From: Ceratotherium simum simum
Taxonomy: Eukaryota; Chordata; Mammalia; Perissodactyla; Rhinocerotidae
Length of the DNA: 64,000 bases
Assembly (NCBI RefSeq): GCF_000283155.1
Contig: NW_004454177.1
Span: 1,434,802-1,498,801 of the forward strand
Reading direction: 5' to 3'
The notes beneath the pieces were generated by a model that was given only the letters and a program-made list of their open reading frames with translations, ran no database searches and had not been told where the DNA came from. Below, piece after piece: positions 1-64,000 of this stretch. The position numbers and the translations under genes were made by a program. Position 1 is the first letter of the stretch. Every line of letters begins with the position of its first letter.

Positions 1-424
1 ATTTCAACCCTAAGCTTTCAGCAAATATGTTCTATTTCTTTAGCTAAAGTCATTTTAGATGCCACTTGTCACTTTCAATATTTGTATACAAAGAATTTTG
101 ATGTTCTAGAGTCTTATATGCTGGATGGTAAAGACTTGCCTTGGGAGTAAAGATCCTGTGAAATGTTGACATCAACTGAATCATTTAACCTGCTTCAGCT
201 AAGTGTGGGTTCTTGACAGTATGTGTGAAAGTGCCTGACGGATTCTAACAATGCCTAGGCTAACAGAGAAAGGGTTATGGGCAAATTTTTAAATATTCTA
301 AAAAAAAATTGAAATAGTATCTCTTTTATTGGGCAACATCTGAGTTGCCAGATATAAGTCTCTTACAACTTTATCAATATAGTAATGAAGTTGCCAGATT
401 GTACATATTAAAAATATGATAAGG

Positions 425-644
425 GGTCTGGCCCCGTGGCTTAGCAGTTAAGTGCGCGCGCTCCATTGCTGGCGGCCCGGGTTCGGAACCCCAGGCGCGC
501 ACCGATGCACCGCTTGTCCGGCGATGCTGAGGCCACATCCCACATACAGCAACTAGAAGGATGTGCAGCTATGACATACAACTATCTACTGGGGCTTTGG
601 GGGGAAAATAAAAAAAAAAATAATAAAAAAACTTCTTTAAAAAG
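425..644 (+). repeat. ERE SINE, with TSD
   Basis: tRNA-derived perissodactyl SINE. It shows A-box-like TGGCTTAGCAG, a B-box-like GGTTCGGAACC, the body around 'tacaactatctactggggc' and an A-rich tail. Flanking duplications ATATGATAAGG lie at 414-424 and 645-655. Confidence 0.92.
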
Positions 645-819
645 ATATGATAAGGTACATAGTAATGCATATTTCTAAAAATGGAACTTGGTGGAAGTTC
701 AGGTTCCAAACTGAAATTCATAACAACACATGCTCCTTGCCCACACAGAACAACAACCTCTTCCCATAAACAAATAATCAAACACTGCCATCCTTGGTGT
801 TGAAAGATCCGAGTTGAGA

Positions 820-970
820 CCATCCGAGTTGAGACCTGGCTACTCTCCCATTCCTATCATTAGGGCTGACAGACTTCAGAGTCGTCTATCCTTTCTGGAC
901 CTCCATTTCCTCTACTGAAAAATTGGCAGTTGAAAAAGATAAACCTGTTTCAAGCTCTAAATTCTTTTAA
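820..970 (+). repeat. MIR-like remnant, sense
   Basis: 'tctggacctccatttcctct' followed by 'actgaaaaattggcag'. Weak. Confidence 0.35.
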
Positions 971-2139
971 GATACTCTAATAGAAATGGAATATTTAAAA
1001 AAATTTTACCCTGTCCCTTTAAATACAAAAATATGGTAATGTCTCTATATGCGTTTTTTTAATCTTCTAGAGTAAGTTTAAATTTAAGGCCATTTAGGGA
1101 AAAAAATTCATTCTATTTCATGTTTCTAGAAAAGTCTTCACTATGTACCCTGAAGGATCCTCTTCTTTTACAAATACATTTTAGGAGCAGCTTGGGCTGT
1201 GCTTTTCCTGAACTAACTCCTCATATGTGATATGATTTTCCAAATACCACTGAAACATGATTTGCCAGTTTACTATTAATCTTCAGATACTTGTTGTCTT
1301 TCCAGACTTTCAATCCTAATTGCTTCCAGTTTTAAGAGAAAGTTATGTAGCAGGCAGGTTTTATACCACATCATGGTATATGTAAAATGGATGCAAGATA
1401 GGACTAAATCTCCAAAGCTAGTTCTTACGCCACCTGTATAGATAAACACATTTGCCCTAAATTATTGTTAAAATTGTCCATTTCTGGATATGGGCATCTA
1501 AGAATGCAATGCCCATCTAATACAAGCAAGTAAGAAAAAATTAAATCCTCCAGTAATTATTTTCAGACTTCGGAATTTAACAATGTTTATTAAGTTTTAA
1601 AAGATTTTAAAAAAGTAAAAAGTATTTATTAATATTGACATTTAGTAGCAAACCATGGACTGCTTTTGTCTTACCTAATATGATTTTTTTGTGTGAAAGC
1701 ACACATTTGATAATGTTTTAAGATATTTGTGATGGTAAGATGCCCAGCAAATTTATATCCTTGGAGTAAGTACCGTTGAGAAAGTGTGGCTGTCAGGGTT
1801 GCCTGAGTTGGGTGTTTCTGGACTTGTGGGCGGATTTCTCATTAATGTCTCGAGGCTCCGTTAGAACACTGGGATTTGTTCTACCTGAGTAGGCACATCC
1901 AGACATACTTTCATTTTTTTTCAATTTTATGTATAAACTCTTTGCTAAATTTAGACATTTTGGAAATATTTTGGAATTGACATCTCAAAATATACTGGTG
2001 ATTAGTCCAATTTGAGTTCATTTTAGTAGAAACCGAAGTATTTATACTTTTTTTTTCTTATCAGGAAGGTAAGAGAGAAACAGTAACTTCAAAGTTTATG
2101 GTAAGGAAGGGTAGAGATCATGTAAGAAATCAAAAGATC

Positions 2140-2413
2140 CAATATGAAACTAAAGGCTTTATTCCCTAGTTCTTATTCAACCCAAATTCTAATTGATTTG
2201 AAAATAAATAATTAAAAAAATGTTCTTCCTAGAAAGTAAAATCTGGCACCATAATGTAACAGGGCCCCCTATTTTAAATCCTGTACAAAGCGAACATGGA
2301 CTGCAGTCAGATGACGATCCTGGGTCAGCACTCTCAATGCAGAGAGGTCGGCTGGAGTTTCTTTTCTCCATGTCCATTCCCCGGGTGATTTTGGTCTCCT
2401 ACACATACGTCGT
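2140..2413 (-). other. JHY: JHY 3'UTR with AATAAA candidate
   Basis: On the minus strand an AATAAA hexamer lies at 2163-2158, about 250 nt after the stop, and I see no earlier AATAAA. Cleavage would fall near 2140. The end is inferred; longer 3'UTR forms cannot be excluded. Confidence 0.5.
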
Positions 2414-55987
<53,574 letters not shown>

Positions 55988-58414
55988 CTAAAAAAATTAT
56001 ATTTATGTTAGTCTGTGACTACTGAAATCTCTTTAACTCCAATGTTAATAAAAAATTTTAAAGAGTAAGAGAACCTTGTTACATTATCTGCAGGCTTTTG
56101 TATGCACCCTTTTGTGTGTGTGTGAGAAAGGTCTATTGGAAAAACTATTGTGCTTTTTTCTCTACAGAAACACATCTGATGTAGAGCTCATAAACAGCCT
56201 GAGTAATCCAATGCAGCTTTATTGAGGAAATCAAATGGCTGGATTCCTTTTTCTGGCTTCCAAGGGCCTGTTACAGACAAGCCTGGACAAAGCCAAATGG
56301 TTAATTATGGACAGTACTTTGATGGCCTGATTTCAAATACCCAGGGCACCAATATAAATATGCCATGTTCAATAATATTCATAAATAGAATAAAACAGGT
56401 TCGGGGTCTACCTTTTGGAAAGTAAAGGAGGGAGAGAGGGGAAGAGTGTGGTTTCCCCAGTTGGAACTGTAAAGAGGGAAGCTGTTTTGTTCCTGGACCT
56501 ATATTGGCTGGCTTCATCATTTGGAAGACTTTCTGATATCCAGGTTGCGACTAGGTAGGAACATGTAAGTTAGGTAGACATTACATGGAGATCAACCTCA
56601 GCTCAGTATAAAAAACCCATGATAATGATTAAAACTGTTAAACAAAAGATTTGGTGGCCTTGTGCATTCTGCCACTGAGCAATTCATAGCAAAAGCTGGA
56701 TGTCCACCTACCTGAAAGGGATGCTGTCCTGGGGAACGTGGGGTGGGTGGGAGGTTGGCCTGAATAACAGCTAGGGTCCTTTCTAACTCACTTAAGAATA
56801 TGGTTTCAAGTGAGCCCTCCCTGTCTCAAAGGGCTGTTATAAAGACCCAGGAGATGGTTTATGGAAAGAGTGCTTTGAGTTCACACAGGATGGAAAGGAA
56901 ATGATGTTTTTGGATTGTGCTTCCTTTCATCTCTACCTAGCATTTCTATTTGTTCCATCTTCTATCTCATTGCCTTTATGCCATTTTTTTCTGTACGTCA
57001 GATAATAGAAACTTTTACCATCAGAGATTACTGTAAAATTTGTTTTAATGGCTTGCTCTTGTTCTTTTGGCAAATCATAACTTTAATTTAAATGACACGA
57101 CCTTATTCCTATCCCTAGCATTTCTTATAATGTTGACCTTGTTGCTAACGTTTCTAAGGAACAACATCAACTCCTTGGAGGAAAGCACCTTAACAAACAA
57201 AACAGACTAAAGGTAACATTCACATTTAAATACATATGAAGTGGTTTTCTTTCTAATTCAAAGTTCCCCCTGTTGGTAGACTAAATATTATTGTCTGTAC
57301 AGACTAGTTTGCTGTATTAAGTCTCTTATTTTAAAAATATATATTTCATTCTACCATATTATTTTAATAAACAGATTAACTTACTTTTTAGGATATTTCT
57401 AGAAAGCAGCAAATCCATCAAGTACTAATACATTTTAACTGAAATAATTTGTATAAACACTAGCTTTACCATAAGAGTTCAAGTCACTGTAATTGGGATC
57501 TTAAAGAAAAAGCTTAAAATAATCATTATATTTCAGTTTGGAATGGCTCCTTCATGAAATAATTCAGTCTCTTCAATTTCTCTTCTTTTCTTAAATGAGA
57601 CAGAGTAGGGTTTCTTGGAGTTAATAATAAAAAAAAAAAACCCCAATGTCCATAGAAGAAGATAATTTTGTTGTTAACAGATTAATGAAGTTTGGGAGAG
57701 TATGAAGAGAGCAAAGCCAAATACCACAAAAGCTGGGTCTTCTGTGGAGGCCTGATCCTATAAAGACTGGGATTAAAGAAGGAAAAGCTGGTAGCTTGAA
57801 TAAATTAGAAAGTGGGGGCTTTAAATGTAGTGAATGTGGCTCTCTAGTGGCACAACAATTGTTCACTGACATTCCTGACCAAGAGAGGCTGACAAATCTA
57901 AGTAAACTGGACAGACGGGGATCTATCCGATGGTATCTACGCACTGAGAAACGGCCAGGTCCCTAGGGTCTAGTCCTCTAGTACTGGGAGAAACGAATTG
58001 CGCTCGCCGAGATGAATGGCAGAGAAAAAGCGGCCTGTTTTGGAACAGGCCAGAAGCTGCCCGTAGGGGCCTTCGGTTTGTGTCCCCTTTTGCCTTTTCT
58101 CTGATGGACAGGACTGGGCAGCAAGGGACGTTTTAAGGCCCAGGAAGTGAAGGGTCCGGTGGGTCTGGTGCCCTGGACTGGTCTTAATCAGCTGAGGTCA
58201 AGGCTGCTCTGGGAGTTTGGGCGCCAAGGCCTTTCCAGATCCCGGCCACGGTCCGCCCTCCCCGCCCCCGTCCCAAATGCTGTCCGGCGCGGGCCCCTCT
58301 GAGTTCTCCCTGGTCCTGATCCACGAACCTCTGCAGGTTTCCTGCTGTCCCCACCCCCAGGCCCAGCCCCCCGCACGCACGCCGCCCACCTCGTTGAAAG
58401 TAACCGCCTGTCAC
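55988..58414 (-). other. JHY intron 1 (inferred)
   Basis: Mostly unique sequence. An 8-bp perfect hairpin, GGCCTGTT-TTGG-AACAGGCC, lies at 58032-58051, near the CpG island. Confidence 0.5.
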
Positions 58415-58600
58415 CTGCCCGGCACTCCTCGGCGGCCGCGACCCGGCGGCCCCGCATCCTCCGCGCCCCGCCCGCGTCGCCGCAGCCGCGGCTCCCGCAG
58501 TGTCGCCTCCGGCCCCGCCCGCGTCGCCCAGCGCTGCCCTGGAGACGAGGCCAACAGAGCCCGCCCCGCGCCACTCGGCCGGGCGCGCAGCACCGGGAGG
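58415..58600 (-). other. JHY: JHY non-coding exon 1 (inferred)
   Basis: Inside the CpG island the minus strand offers a donor GGGCAG|GTGACA (last exon base 58415). A second candidate, AACGAG|GTGGGC, lies about 30 bases further into the intron. An untranslated first exon is expected because exon 2 begins at an acceptor. The transcription start is not determined; the upper bound given is a guess within the island. Confidence 0.45.
58533..58546. promoter_or_regulatory. X-box-like (RFX) motif candidate
   Basis: GCTGCCCTGGAGAC matches the palindromic RFX consensus GTTRCCATGGYAAC at about 10 of 14 positions; the other strand reads GTCTCCAGGGCAGC. RFX factors drive many ciliary genes, which fits JHY. 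It is a single imperfect match in GC-rich DNA, so chance is a real alternative. Confidence 0.35.
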
Positions 58601-58829
58601 GCGGGGCGGGGCGGGTCGCGGCCGCGCCCTGGTCACGCCCCCTCCCCTGGTGGAGAAGGTGGGAGCAGTTGTGATGACCCCGGGGCTCTGCGGGAGGCTG
58701 CTGTGGACTACTCTGACTTTACCAAGTTGGAAAGCAAGGAGAGGTAGGCCACCGAGTGGGAGGCAGTTATTTGTAACCAGTACTGCTAGGAGACATGAAG
58801 AACCCCTACCAGTGAAGAAGGCAACGAAT

Positions 58830-59640
58830 CCAGTTGAAGAATGGGTCAATGGCTTGAAGAGGAATGTCACAAAAGAAATCCAAATGGCCAATAAATATTT
58901 GTTGTTGATTGGAAAGGTGCTTAATTCACTAATAATCGGAAGAGGACAAATTAAAACCACAGTGGATATCACTCCATACTCACCAGATGAGCATAAAGGA
59001 AAATATCTGAGGGTGCCCAGGGCTGGGGAGGATGCAGGGCGAAGAACCCTCATGTACTGCAGTGGGAGGGTAAAGTGCAACCACACTGAAAAATGGTTGG
59101 ACCTTAGTTGGGATGTGTATACCCTATGAATCAGCAATTTCACTTTTACGTGTTTACCCCCCAAAAGTGTGTGCTTATGTGCACCCAACTGGAAATAACT
59201 GAAATGTCCATCAACAATAGAATAGTTAATTAAATTGTGATAGTCCATGTACTCTCACACTATACACTAGCGATAATGAATGAAATACAGCTAAATACAA
59301 CAACACAAGGCATCTTAAAAATATAATATTGAGTGAAAAAAAAAACCCAAAATGCGTATTGTATGATTTTGTATATAAAAATTAAATACAGGCAAAATTA
59401 AACTGAATTATGTTTATGGATGAATACTTAGTGGAGAAAACTATGAAAAAAAGCAAAATAGTGATTTGCATCAAGTTAGGATGGCGGTCAGCTCTGGCAG
59501 GCAGGTGAGGGTTGGGGGTCAGTGCTTTTGAGCTCGTGTTTCCTGACTTTCAATGCTGGTTACATAGATATTCATTTTATAACAGTTCATTGAGCTATAC
59601 ACTTATGTATGTGTACAACATTTCACTATAAAAAAGGCTT
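58830..59640 (+). mobile_element. L1 3' end, sense, beside the JHY CpG island
   Basis: Contains 'ggacaaattaaaaccacagt', 'aaatgtccatcaacaataga' and an end with 'tttcactataaaaaaggctt', as in L1M ORF2-end/3'UTR. It begins about 150 bp from the edge of the CpG island. Confidence 0.8.
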
Positions 59641-60364
59641 CAAAGAAGAGAAAAGAAAGGAAGTGTTGGGAATTATATTCACGTTAACATTAAAACCACA
59701 AATACATTTGAATAACAGCCTTCAATGAGGCAAGAATGCTTCAATACCAGTTGCCTCATCAATGATAGGAAACACAGAGAATTGGAAAATATCTTTACTA
59801 CTCAATTTTACTACTTTTTATTCTGTTTTTATTAGAGTCAGATTTTTTTTTAACTTTTTTTGACAGCAGGGACCTTATCTTAGGAGTATTCAATCAGACC
59901 TCAGTGTTACTTGAGCAAATGAAAGCACAGTAGCCGAAAGCATTGGTGTTATTCTGCCCAGCATGTTATACAGATTAACACAGAGCAACTGCAAGCAGGC
60001 AGGCAAACCCCAAGCAGAAGGCCGTATTCCTCATAGCAGCTTCCGGAACATGTCATGGAATCAGCACTAAGTTATTCACACTTGTCCACCTTCGCATCTA
60101 CTGGTCCACGGAAATCGATGCTGTGGTTCTTCAGACTCTTCAAGTGCTTTCTGCATTACCCAGGAAAGATTTTATTTTGGTTTTCTGAAAATGAGCGGTT
60201 CCTGTGTGATGCAGGAGTCTGTCAACCCAGCAGCTACTTGCAGAGACCAGTCACACATGCAGCAGGGAACAACCTGAGCCTGATTTTCCTCCTTCCTCGT
60301 CCGTTATGACTGTCCTGATCATTCTTATGTGGAGCAACTACAGACTGGAATAATAAACACGGGT

Positions 60365-60870
60365 GGCAGTCAGGATCCAATCAGGAGACAGAAGCCACAC
60401 CAGTTATTTTAATGGAAATAAGTTAATATGAAGATTTATTAACTGAAAAGTTGAAAAGGGAACATAGGTATCATGGAAGTAGTCACTACAGGAAGCAACT
60501 GCCACCCCTATTTCTGGGGGAAACAGGGAAGAATTTGGAATTACTAACCTTTAGAAGCTTGGAGGAAGGTTGCCAGAGCTGGTTCCAGGCCTCTGAGGAG
60601 GAGGAAGTCCCAAGCTCGCGGGTGCTGTTGTCTTTGAAAAGGTGTGATGAAGCTGGTTCTGCGAGTACTGGGAACGCTGGAATCAACTGCTGCCATGGAA
60701 GCAAACCGAGCTGCTGGGATGAAGAAAGGTTGTCAGGGTGACAGCTGAGAGGTTTGGGAAGAACAGGAGAAGGAGCAGCCCCTTCTCCCTTTCCCAGCGT
60801 TGGAGTCCCCCTCTAGCACCCCCTACTGGCAGAGCTTAACAAAGCCCGTGGGCCAAGAAGAACTGAGGTT
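60365..60870. repeat. Probable old interspersed repeat, class uncertain
   Basis: 'ggcagtcaggatccaatcag', 'ttaatatgaagatttattaa' and 'caccccctactggcagagct' recall a dispersed mammalian repeat (L1M 3'UTR or LTR type). I cannot decide which. Confidence 0.35.
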
Positions 60871-61188
60871 TGCGGAGGTTGCCTCAGTGCCGCAACAGAG
60901 TATATGTGTTTGAAGCTGAGAAACAATGGTGTAAGAAGCAGCACAGTAATACTCTGTTCTGCAGAATTCTTAAGGATTATAGAGTGCATACAAACAAAAT
61001 AAAGCCATAAAGTGCATTGCTTTATCTGCTGTTATGGTGGTAATAATGATAATTTTCACATGAATAACACTTCCCAGGGTTTACAAAGTGCTTTTCCATA
61101 TACTGTCTGTTCAGAATTAAGCTGTCAATCTGATCTTGAGCTAACCAAAACACGAAGAATGATAAAAGTCAAAAAATGATCAAAATAG

Positions 61189-61405
61189 GGGCTGGCCCGG
61201 TGGCATAGTGGTTAAGTGCTCTCGCACCGCAAGTTCGGATCCTGGGCGCACACCGACGCACCGCTTGTCAAGCCATGCTGTGGCGGTGTCCCATATAAAG
61301 TAGAGGAAGATGGGCACGGATGTTAGCCCAGGGCCAGTCTTCCTCAGCAAAAAGAGGAGGATTGGCAGTGGATGTTAGCTCAGGGCTGATCTTCCTCACA
61401 CACAA
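61189..61405 (+). repeat. ERE SINE, variant subfamily, with TSD
   Basis: Same variant class as the copy at 55.1 kb (GGCATAGTGGTTAAGTG, GCTGTGGCGGTGTCCCATA). The flanking duplication AAAAATGATCAAAATAG / AAAAATGATCTAAATAG differs at one base. Confidence 0.9.
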
Positions 61406-61469
61406 AAAAATGATCTAAATAGATAGGTTAAGTAATACGGAATTGATTTTAATCCTTCCCCACCCCCAC

Positions 61470-62075
61470 TCCATCCATCCCTTCAACTCCCTGCTTCTTA
61501 TTTCCCTCTCCTGAACCGTTACTCATGCTCTGCTTGCAAAGCCCTTTCCTCTATCTCTTTTCCCCTCCTGGGCTAACTTCTACTCAGTCTAAAAGACATG
61601 GCTCAGCTTCATCTCCTCCAGGAGGAACTTTTTGGACAGTCTCCCAACGCTGTCCTCGTGGCTCTTGGACTAGAGTATTTCTCAACCCAGGGCAGTTCTG
61701 TGCACCTGGGGACGTTTGGTAACATCTGGAGACCTTTTCCATTGTCATGACTTAGGGGAGTGCTACTGGCATCTAGTGGGGAAAAGCCAGGGATGCTGCT
61801 AAACATCCCACAATGCATAGGACAGCCTCCACAACAAAACATTATCCAGTTCAAAATGTCAGTGGTGCTGAGGTTGACAAACCCTGTGCAAGGATAGTGG
61901 CCCTTGGTCTGTGGCCCCAAGGTACCCCAGTGCATGCTTCTGTCTTTATAGATACACAGCATGGCATTGTGTTATAATTACCTGTCAATGGTTTGTCACC
62001 TCCTTACTGTAGTATAAGCTCCAAGACAGCAAGGACTAGCTTTGTGCATGGCACCTGATGGGTGCTCAATAAAGG
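61470..62075 (+). mobile_element. L2 3' end split by a DNA transposon remnant
   Basis: L2 'atggctcagcttcatctcct' ... 'ggaggaactttttggacagt', interruption at about 61665-61900, then 'agtataagctccaagacagc' and 'tgggtgctcaataaaggctg'. Confidence 0.6.
61665..61900. mobile_element. MER-class non-autonomous DNA transposon, family not named
   Basis: Contains 'ctactggcatctagtgggga', 'gccagggatgctgctaaaca' and 'cacaatgcataggacagcct', a common mammalian MER consensus that I recognise but cannot name securely. It interrupts the L2. Confidence 0.6.
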
Positions 62076-63266
62076 CTGAGCAAAAGCCACCATACCCTTA
62101 TGCCTTAGCACTTGAATGGAGGGCAGATAAGTGTAGCACATCAGGCCTTTTAGTAGAGATATGCTCTTATTTGGCACATAAGTAGGATGGTTAGATAATT
62201 TATTATTAAAACCCAGGATACATTCAAGAATAAAAAAAGATGCTATTAGTAAATACAGTAAGACAATAGGTATAAACTGAAATTGTCCTGGGTAGCCAGA
62301 AAGTGGTCACTCTCTATATAACTCTAACAAGCTTAAATATCTGCTTCCTTCACTTACATGTTAAATTAGAAGCAGCAAATTAGGAATGGCGAGGGAAGGG
62401 CACGCTGAGAACAGAGAGAAGGAACATTACGAACAAGTGAAGGGACAGAAATATCACAAAAATAAGAGATTTTCAAAAGGCCCCAGAGCAACCTGGGCTC
62501 ATCAGGTGTAGCAATGAGCAACCCTATAGCCGACAACAGTGTGTGAGAATCACAGTATTTTATAGTAAGCATTGTTGATTAATTTTCATAGTGATTGATG
62601 TTTAAAAACTCATGTAGAATAGATCAGTTTGATAAATACCGACTAGAAAGGTAAAAATTATGCAATATATTTTACAAGGATTTTTATCCAAAATAATAAA
62701 ATGTTTAAAATTTCAAGGGATAAACTCTCAATCATTCAAAAAAAATTTATTTAGACTGACCAATGTTGAGAATTTTAGAGGACTTAAGTTGTAATAAATA
62801 TATGTTTCTATGGACACCACAATTCAACACAGAAGTATAAGTAACCCTAACACTGTTCTAGAAGAACGAGTGGAATGCAGAGGGAGGCTGGAGGAGAAGA
62901 AGGGAGTTCTGCCTGGCTGAGATCAGAGGCTTTAGGAACGAGATGATCCTATAGAGTGGTTCTTATGAATACAGATTAACAAATTACCAACTGCCTTTTT
63001 TATTTCTTTTTTGTTGTTGTTGTTTCCTTGGTTTTCTTTCTTAAAAATAGTTTAAAAACATTTTTATTACAGAAGTTTAAGAACATATACAACAGTAGAG
63101 AGAAAAGTATAATGAACATACATGTAGCTCTCACCCAGCTTCAACGAAGATCAACCTGTGAACAATCTAGTTTCTACACATACTGTGCTCTACTCCCACT
63201 AAATTATTTAAAAGCAAATCCCAGCTGTCATAGTTTCGTCTGTAAGTACTTAAGGATGTATCTCTA

Positions 63267-63294
63267 AGAGAAAGATATATATATATATATATAT
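63267..63294. repeat. TA dinucleotide run ending at a gap
   Basis: Fourteen or so TA units immediately before the N run, so the true length is unknown. Confidence 0.9.
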
Positions 63295-63581
63295 NNNNNN
63301 NNNNNNNNNNNNNNNNNNNNNNNNNNNNNNNNNNNNNNNNNNNNNNNNNNNNNNNNNNNNNNNNNNNNNNNNNNNNNNNNNNNNNNNNNNNNNNTGAGGA
63401 AGATTGGCCGTGAGCTAACCTCTGTGCCAATCTTCCTCTATTTTGTATATGGGAGGCCGCCACAGCATGGCTTGATGCATTGATGCATGGTGTGTAGGTC
63501 CGAGCCTGGGATCTGAACCCATGAACTCCAGGCTGCCGAAGCGGAGTGCATGAACTTAACCACTACGCCACTGGAACGGCC
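63276..63581 (-). repeat. ERE SINE, variant subfamily, reverse, interrupted by a 100-N gap
   Basis: After N at 63295-63394 the reverse tail module, variant body and head (GTTAAGTTCATGCACTCCGC in the sense direction) are readable. Near-duplicated flanks ATCTCTAAGAGAAAGA and ATCTAAGAGAGAATC support the bounds. Confidence 0.85.
63295..63394. other. Assembly gap, 100 N
   Basis: Exactly 100 N, directly after a TA dinucleotide run and before an ERE remnant. Confidence 0.99.
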
Positions 63582-63764
63582 ATCTAAGAGAGAATCTTTA
63601 GAAAACTACCATAGCATTACTTCTAAAATAAAATTAACAATGACTCCTTAATATCATTTAATGCTGAGTCAGTGTTCGGACTTCCCAAGTGTCTTCTACG
63701 TGTCTTTTTATAATTGGTTGGTTTGAATCAAGATCCAAACAAGTTCTACAGAGTGATGTTTTAG

Positions 63765-64000
63765 AGAAACAGCTGTGTTGAGATACAATTCACATACCAC
63801 ACAATTCACCCTTTTAAAGTGCACAAGTCAGTAGTTTTCAGTATATTCGTGGAGCTGTGCATCCATCACAACTATCTAATTCCAGAACATCTCCCTAAAG
63901 AAACCCCATACCCATCAGCAGTCACTCCTCATTCTCCCCTTCTCTCATCCTTGGCAACCACTAATCTACTTTCTGTCTCTATGGATTTGCCTATTCTGAA
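63765..64000 (-). mobile_element. L1M 3'UTR fragment, reverse, runs off the window
   Basis: Starts 'agctgtgttgagatacaatt' and ends 'ctctatggatttgcctattc' at the window edge. It is the same segment as 8554-8785 and better preserved. Confidence 0.8.

Larger units (their letters stand above)
1..2139. other. 3' flank of JHY, no gene seen
   Basis: AT-rich unique sequence with one ERE (425-644) and a possible MIR remnant. No exon of a neighbour such as BSX is visible. Confidence 0.6.
58200..58680. promoter_or_regulatory. JHY: CpG-island promoter of JHY
   Basis: This is the only long CpG-dense, GC-rich stretch in the window. It contains several GC-box (Sp1-type) runs near 58591-58616 and CG-rich blocks through 58420-58530. 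It sits upstream of JHY exon 2 in the right place for the gene's promoter. No TATA box is evident. A bidirectional promoter is possible, but there is no plus-strand gene to pair it with in the next 5 kb. Confidence 0.8.
58700..64000. other. 5' flank of JHY, no gene seen
   Basis: L1 3' end, an unassigned repeat, an ERE, a split L2, a second ERE with a gap and an L1M 3' end. 59.65-60.35 and 62.1-63.25 kb show nothing recognised. No exon of CRTAM, the expected neighbour, is visible. Confidence 0.6.

Noticed and set aside
425..644. tRNA-like A and B boxes in ERE copies
   Set aside because: The boxes belong to a tRNA-derived SINE. There is no cloverleaf with a usable anticodon arm, so these are not tRNA genes.
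58500..59129. 209-codon plus-strand open frame
   Set aside because: First part is CpG-island noise, second part is L1 3' sequence. It is not a gene.
58184..59248. 354-codon open frame on the minus strand across the CpG island
   Set aside because: It spans the L1 remnant and the GC-rich island, with low-complexity Ala/Gly/Arg sequence. Stop codons are scarce in GC-rich DNA. It has no homology I recognise and does not fit the JHY exon structure.
58700..64000. Possible CRTAM 3' exons expected from human synteny
   Set aside because: Human gene order predicts CRTAM beyond JHY's 5' end, but nothing in this flank reads as immunoglobulin-like or CRTAM tail sequence; it presumably lies outside the window.

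Overview
The window is vertebrate nuclear DNA from a placental mammal, almost certainly a perissodactyl (horse, rhino or tapir lineage). It has large introns with GT/AG boundaries, a CpG-island promoter, and old mammalian MIR, L2, L1M and MER5-type repeats. It also holds thirteen copies of a tRNA-derived SINE of the equine repetitive element (ERE) type, several with intact target-site duplications. There are no bacterial or viral genes, no CRISPR array and no operons.

The one gene I can support is JHY (C11orf63, juvenile hydrocephalus protein homologue), on the minus strand, and it appears complete. Eight coding exons, read from high to low coordinate, join in frame without a stop: 55899-55559, 42969-42450, 26836-26723, 17696-17035, 13250-12956, 5254-5174, 4391-4263 and 2611-2414. 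The joined CDS is 2340 nt, or 779 codons plus TAG. Every junction has GT/AG and matching phase. A non-coding first exon probably lies in the CpG island at about 58.2-58.7 kb. A polyadenylation signal candidate lies at 2158-2163. The product is a largely disordered, Ser/Lys/Glu-rich protein needed for normal ependymal cilia in mouse.

Layout: 1-2.1 kb is 3' flank. 2.1-58.6 kb is JHY. 58.7-64 kb is 5' flank, which starts with a decayed L1 3' end directly beside the promoter. Introns 2, 3 and 4 (12.6, 15.6 and 9.0 kb) and intron 6 (7.7 kb) hold most of the interspersed repeats. From human gene order, CRTAM and BSX should flank JHY, but I see no exon of either here.

Nothing in the window looks like an undescribed gene system. 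The observations most worth checking are a weak splice donor on an in-frame skippable exon, an X-box-like site in the promoter of a ciliary gene, several repeat-free intronic blocks that may be conserved regulatory DNA, nested transposon insertions that can be ordered in time, and two 100-N gaps that both fall inside ERE copies. Repeat boundaries and family names are by eye and approximate.
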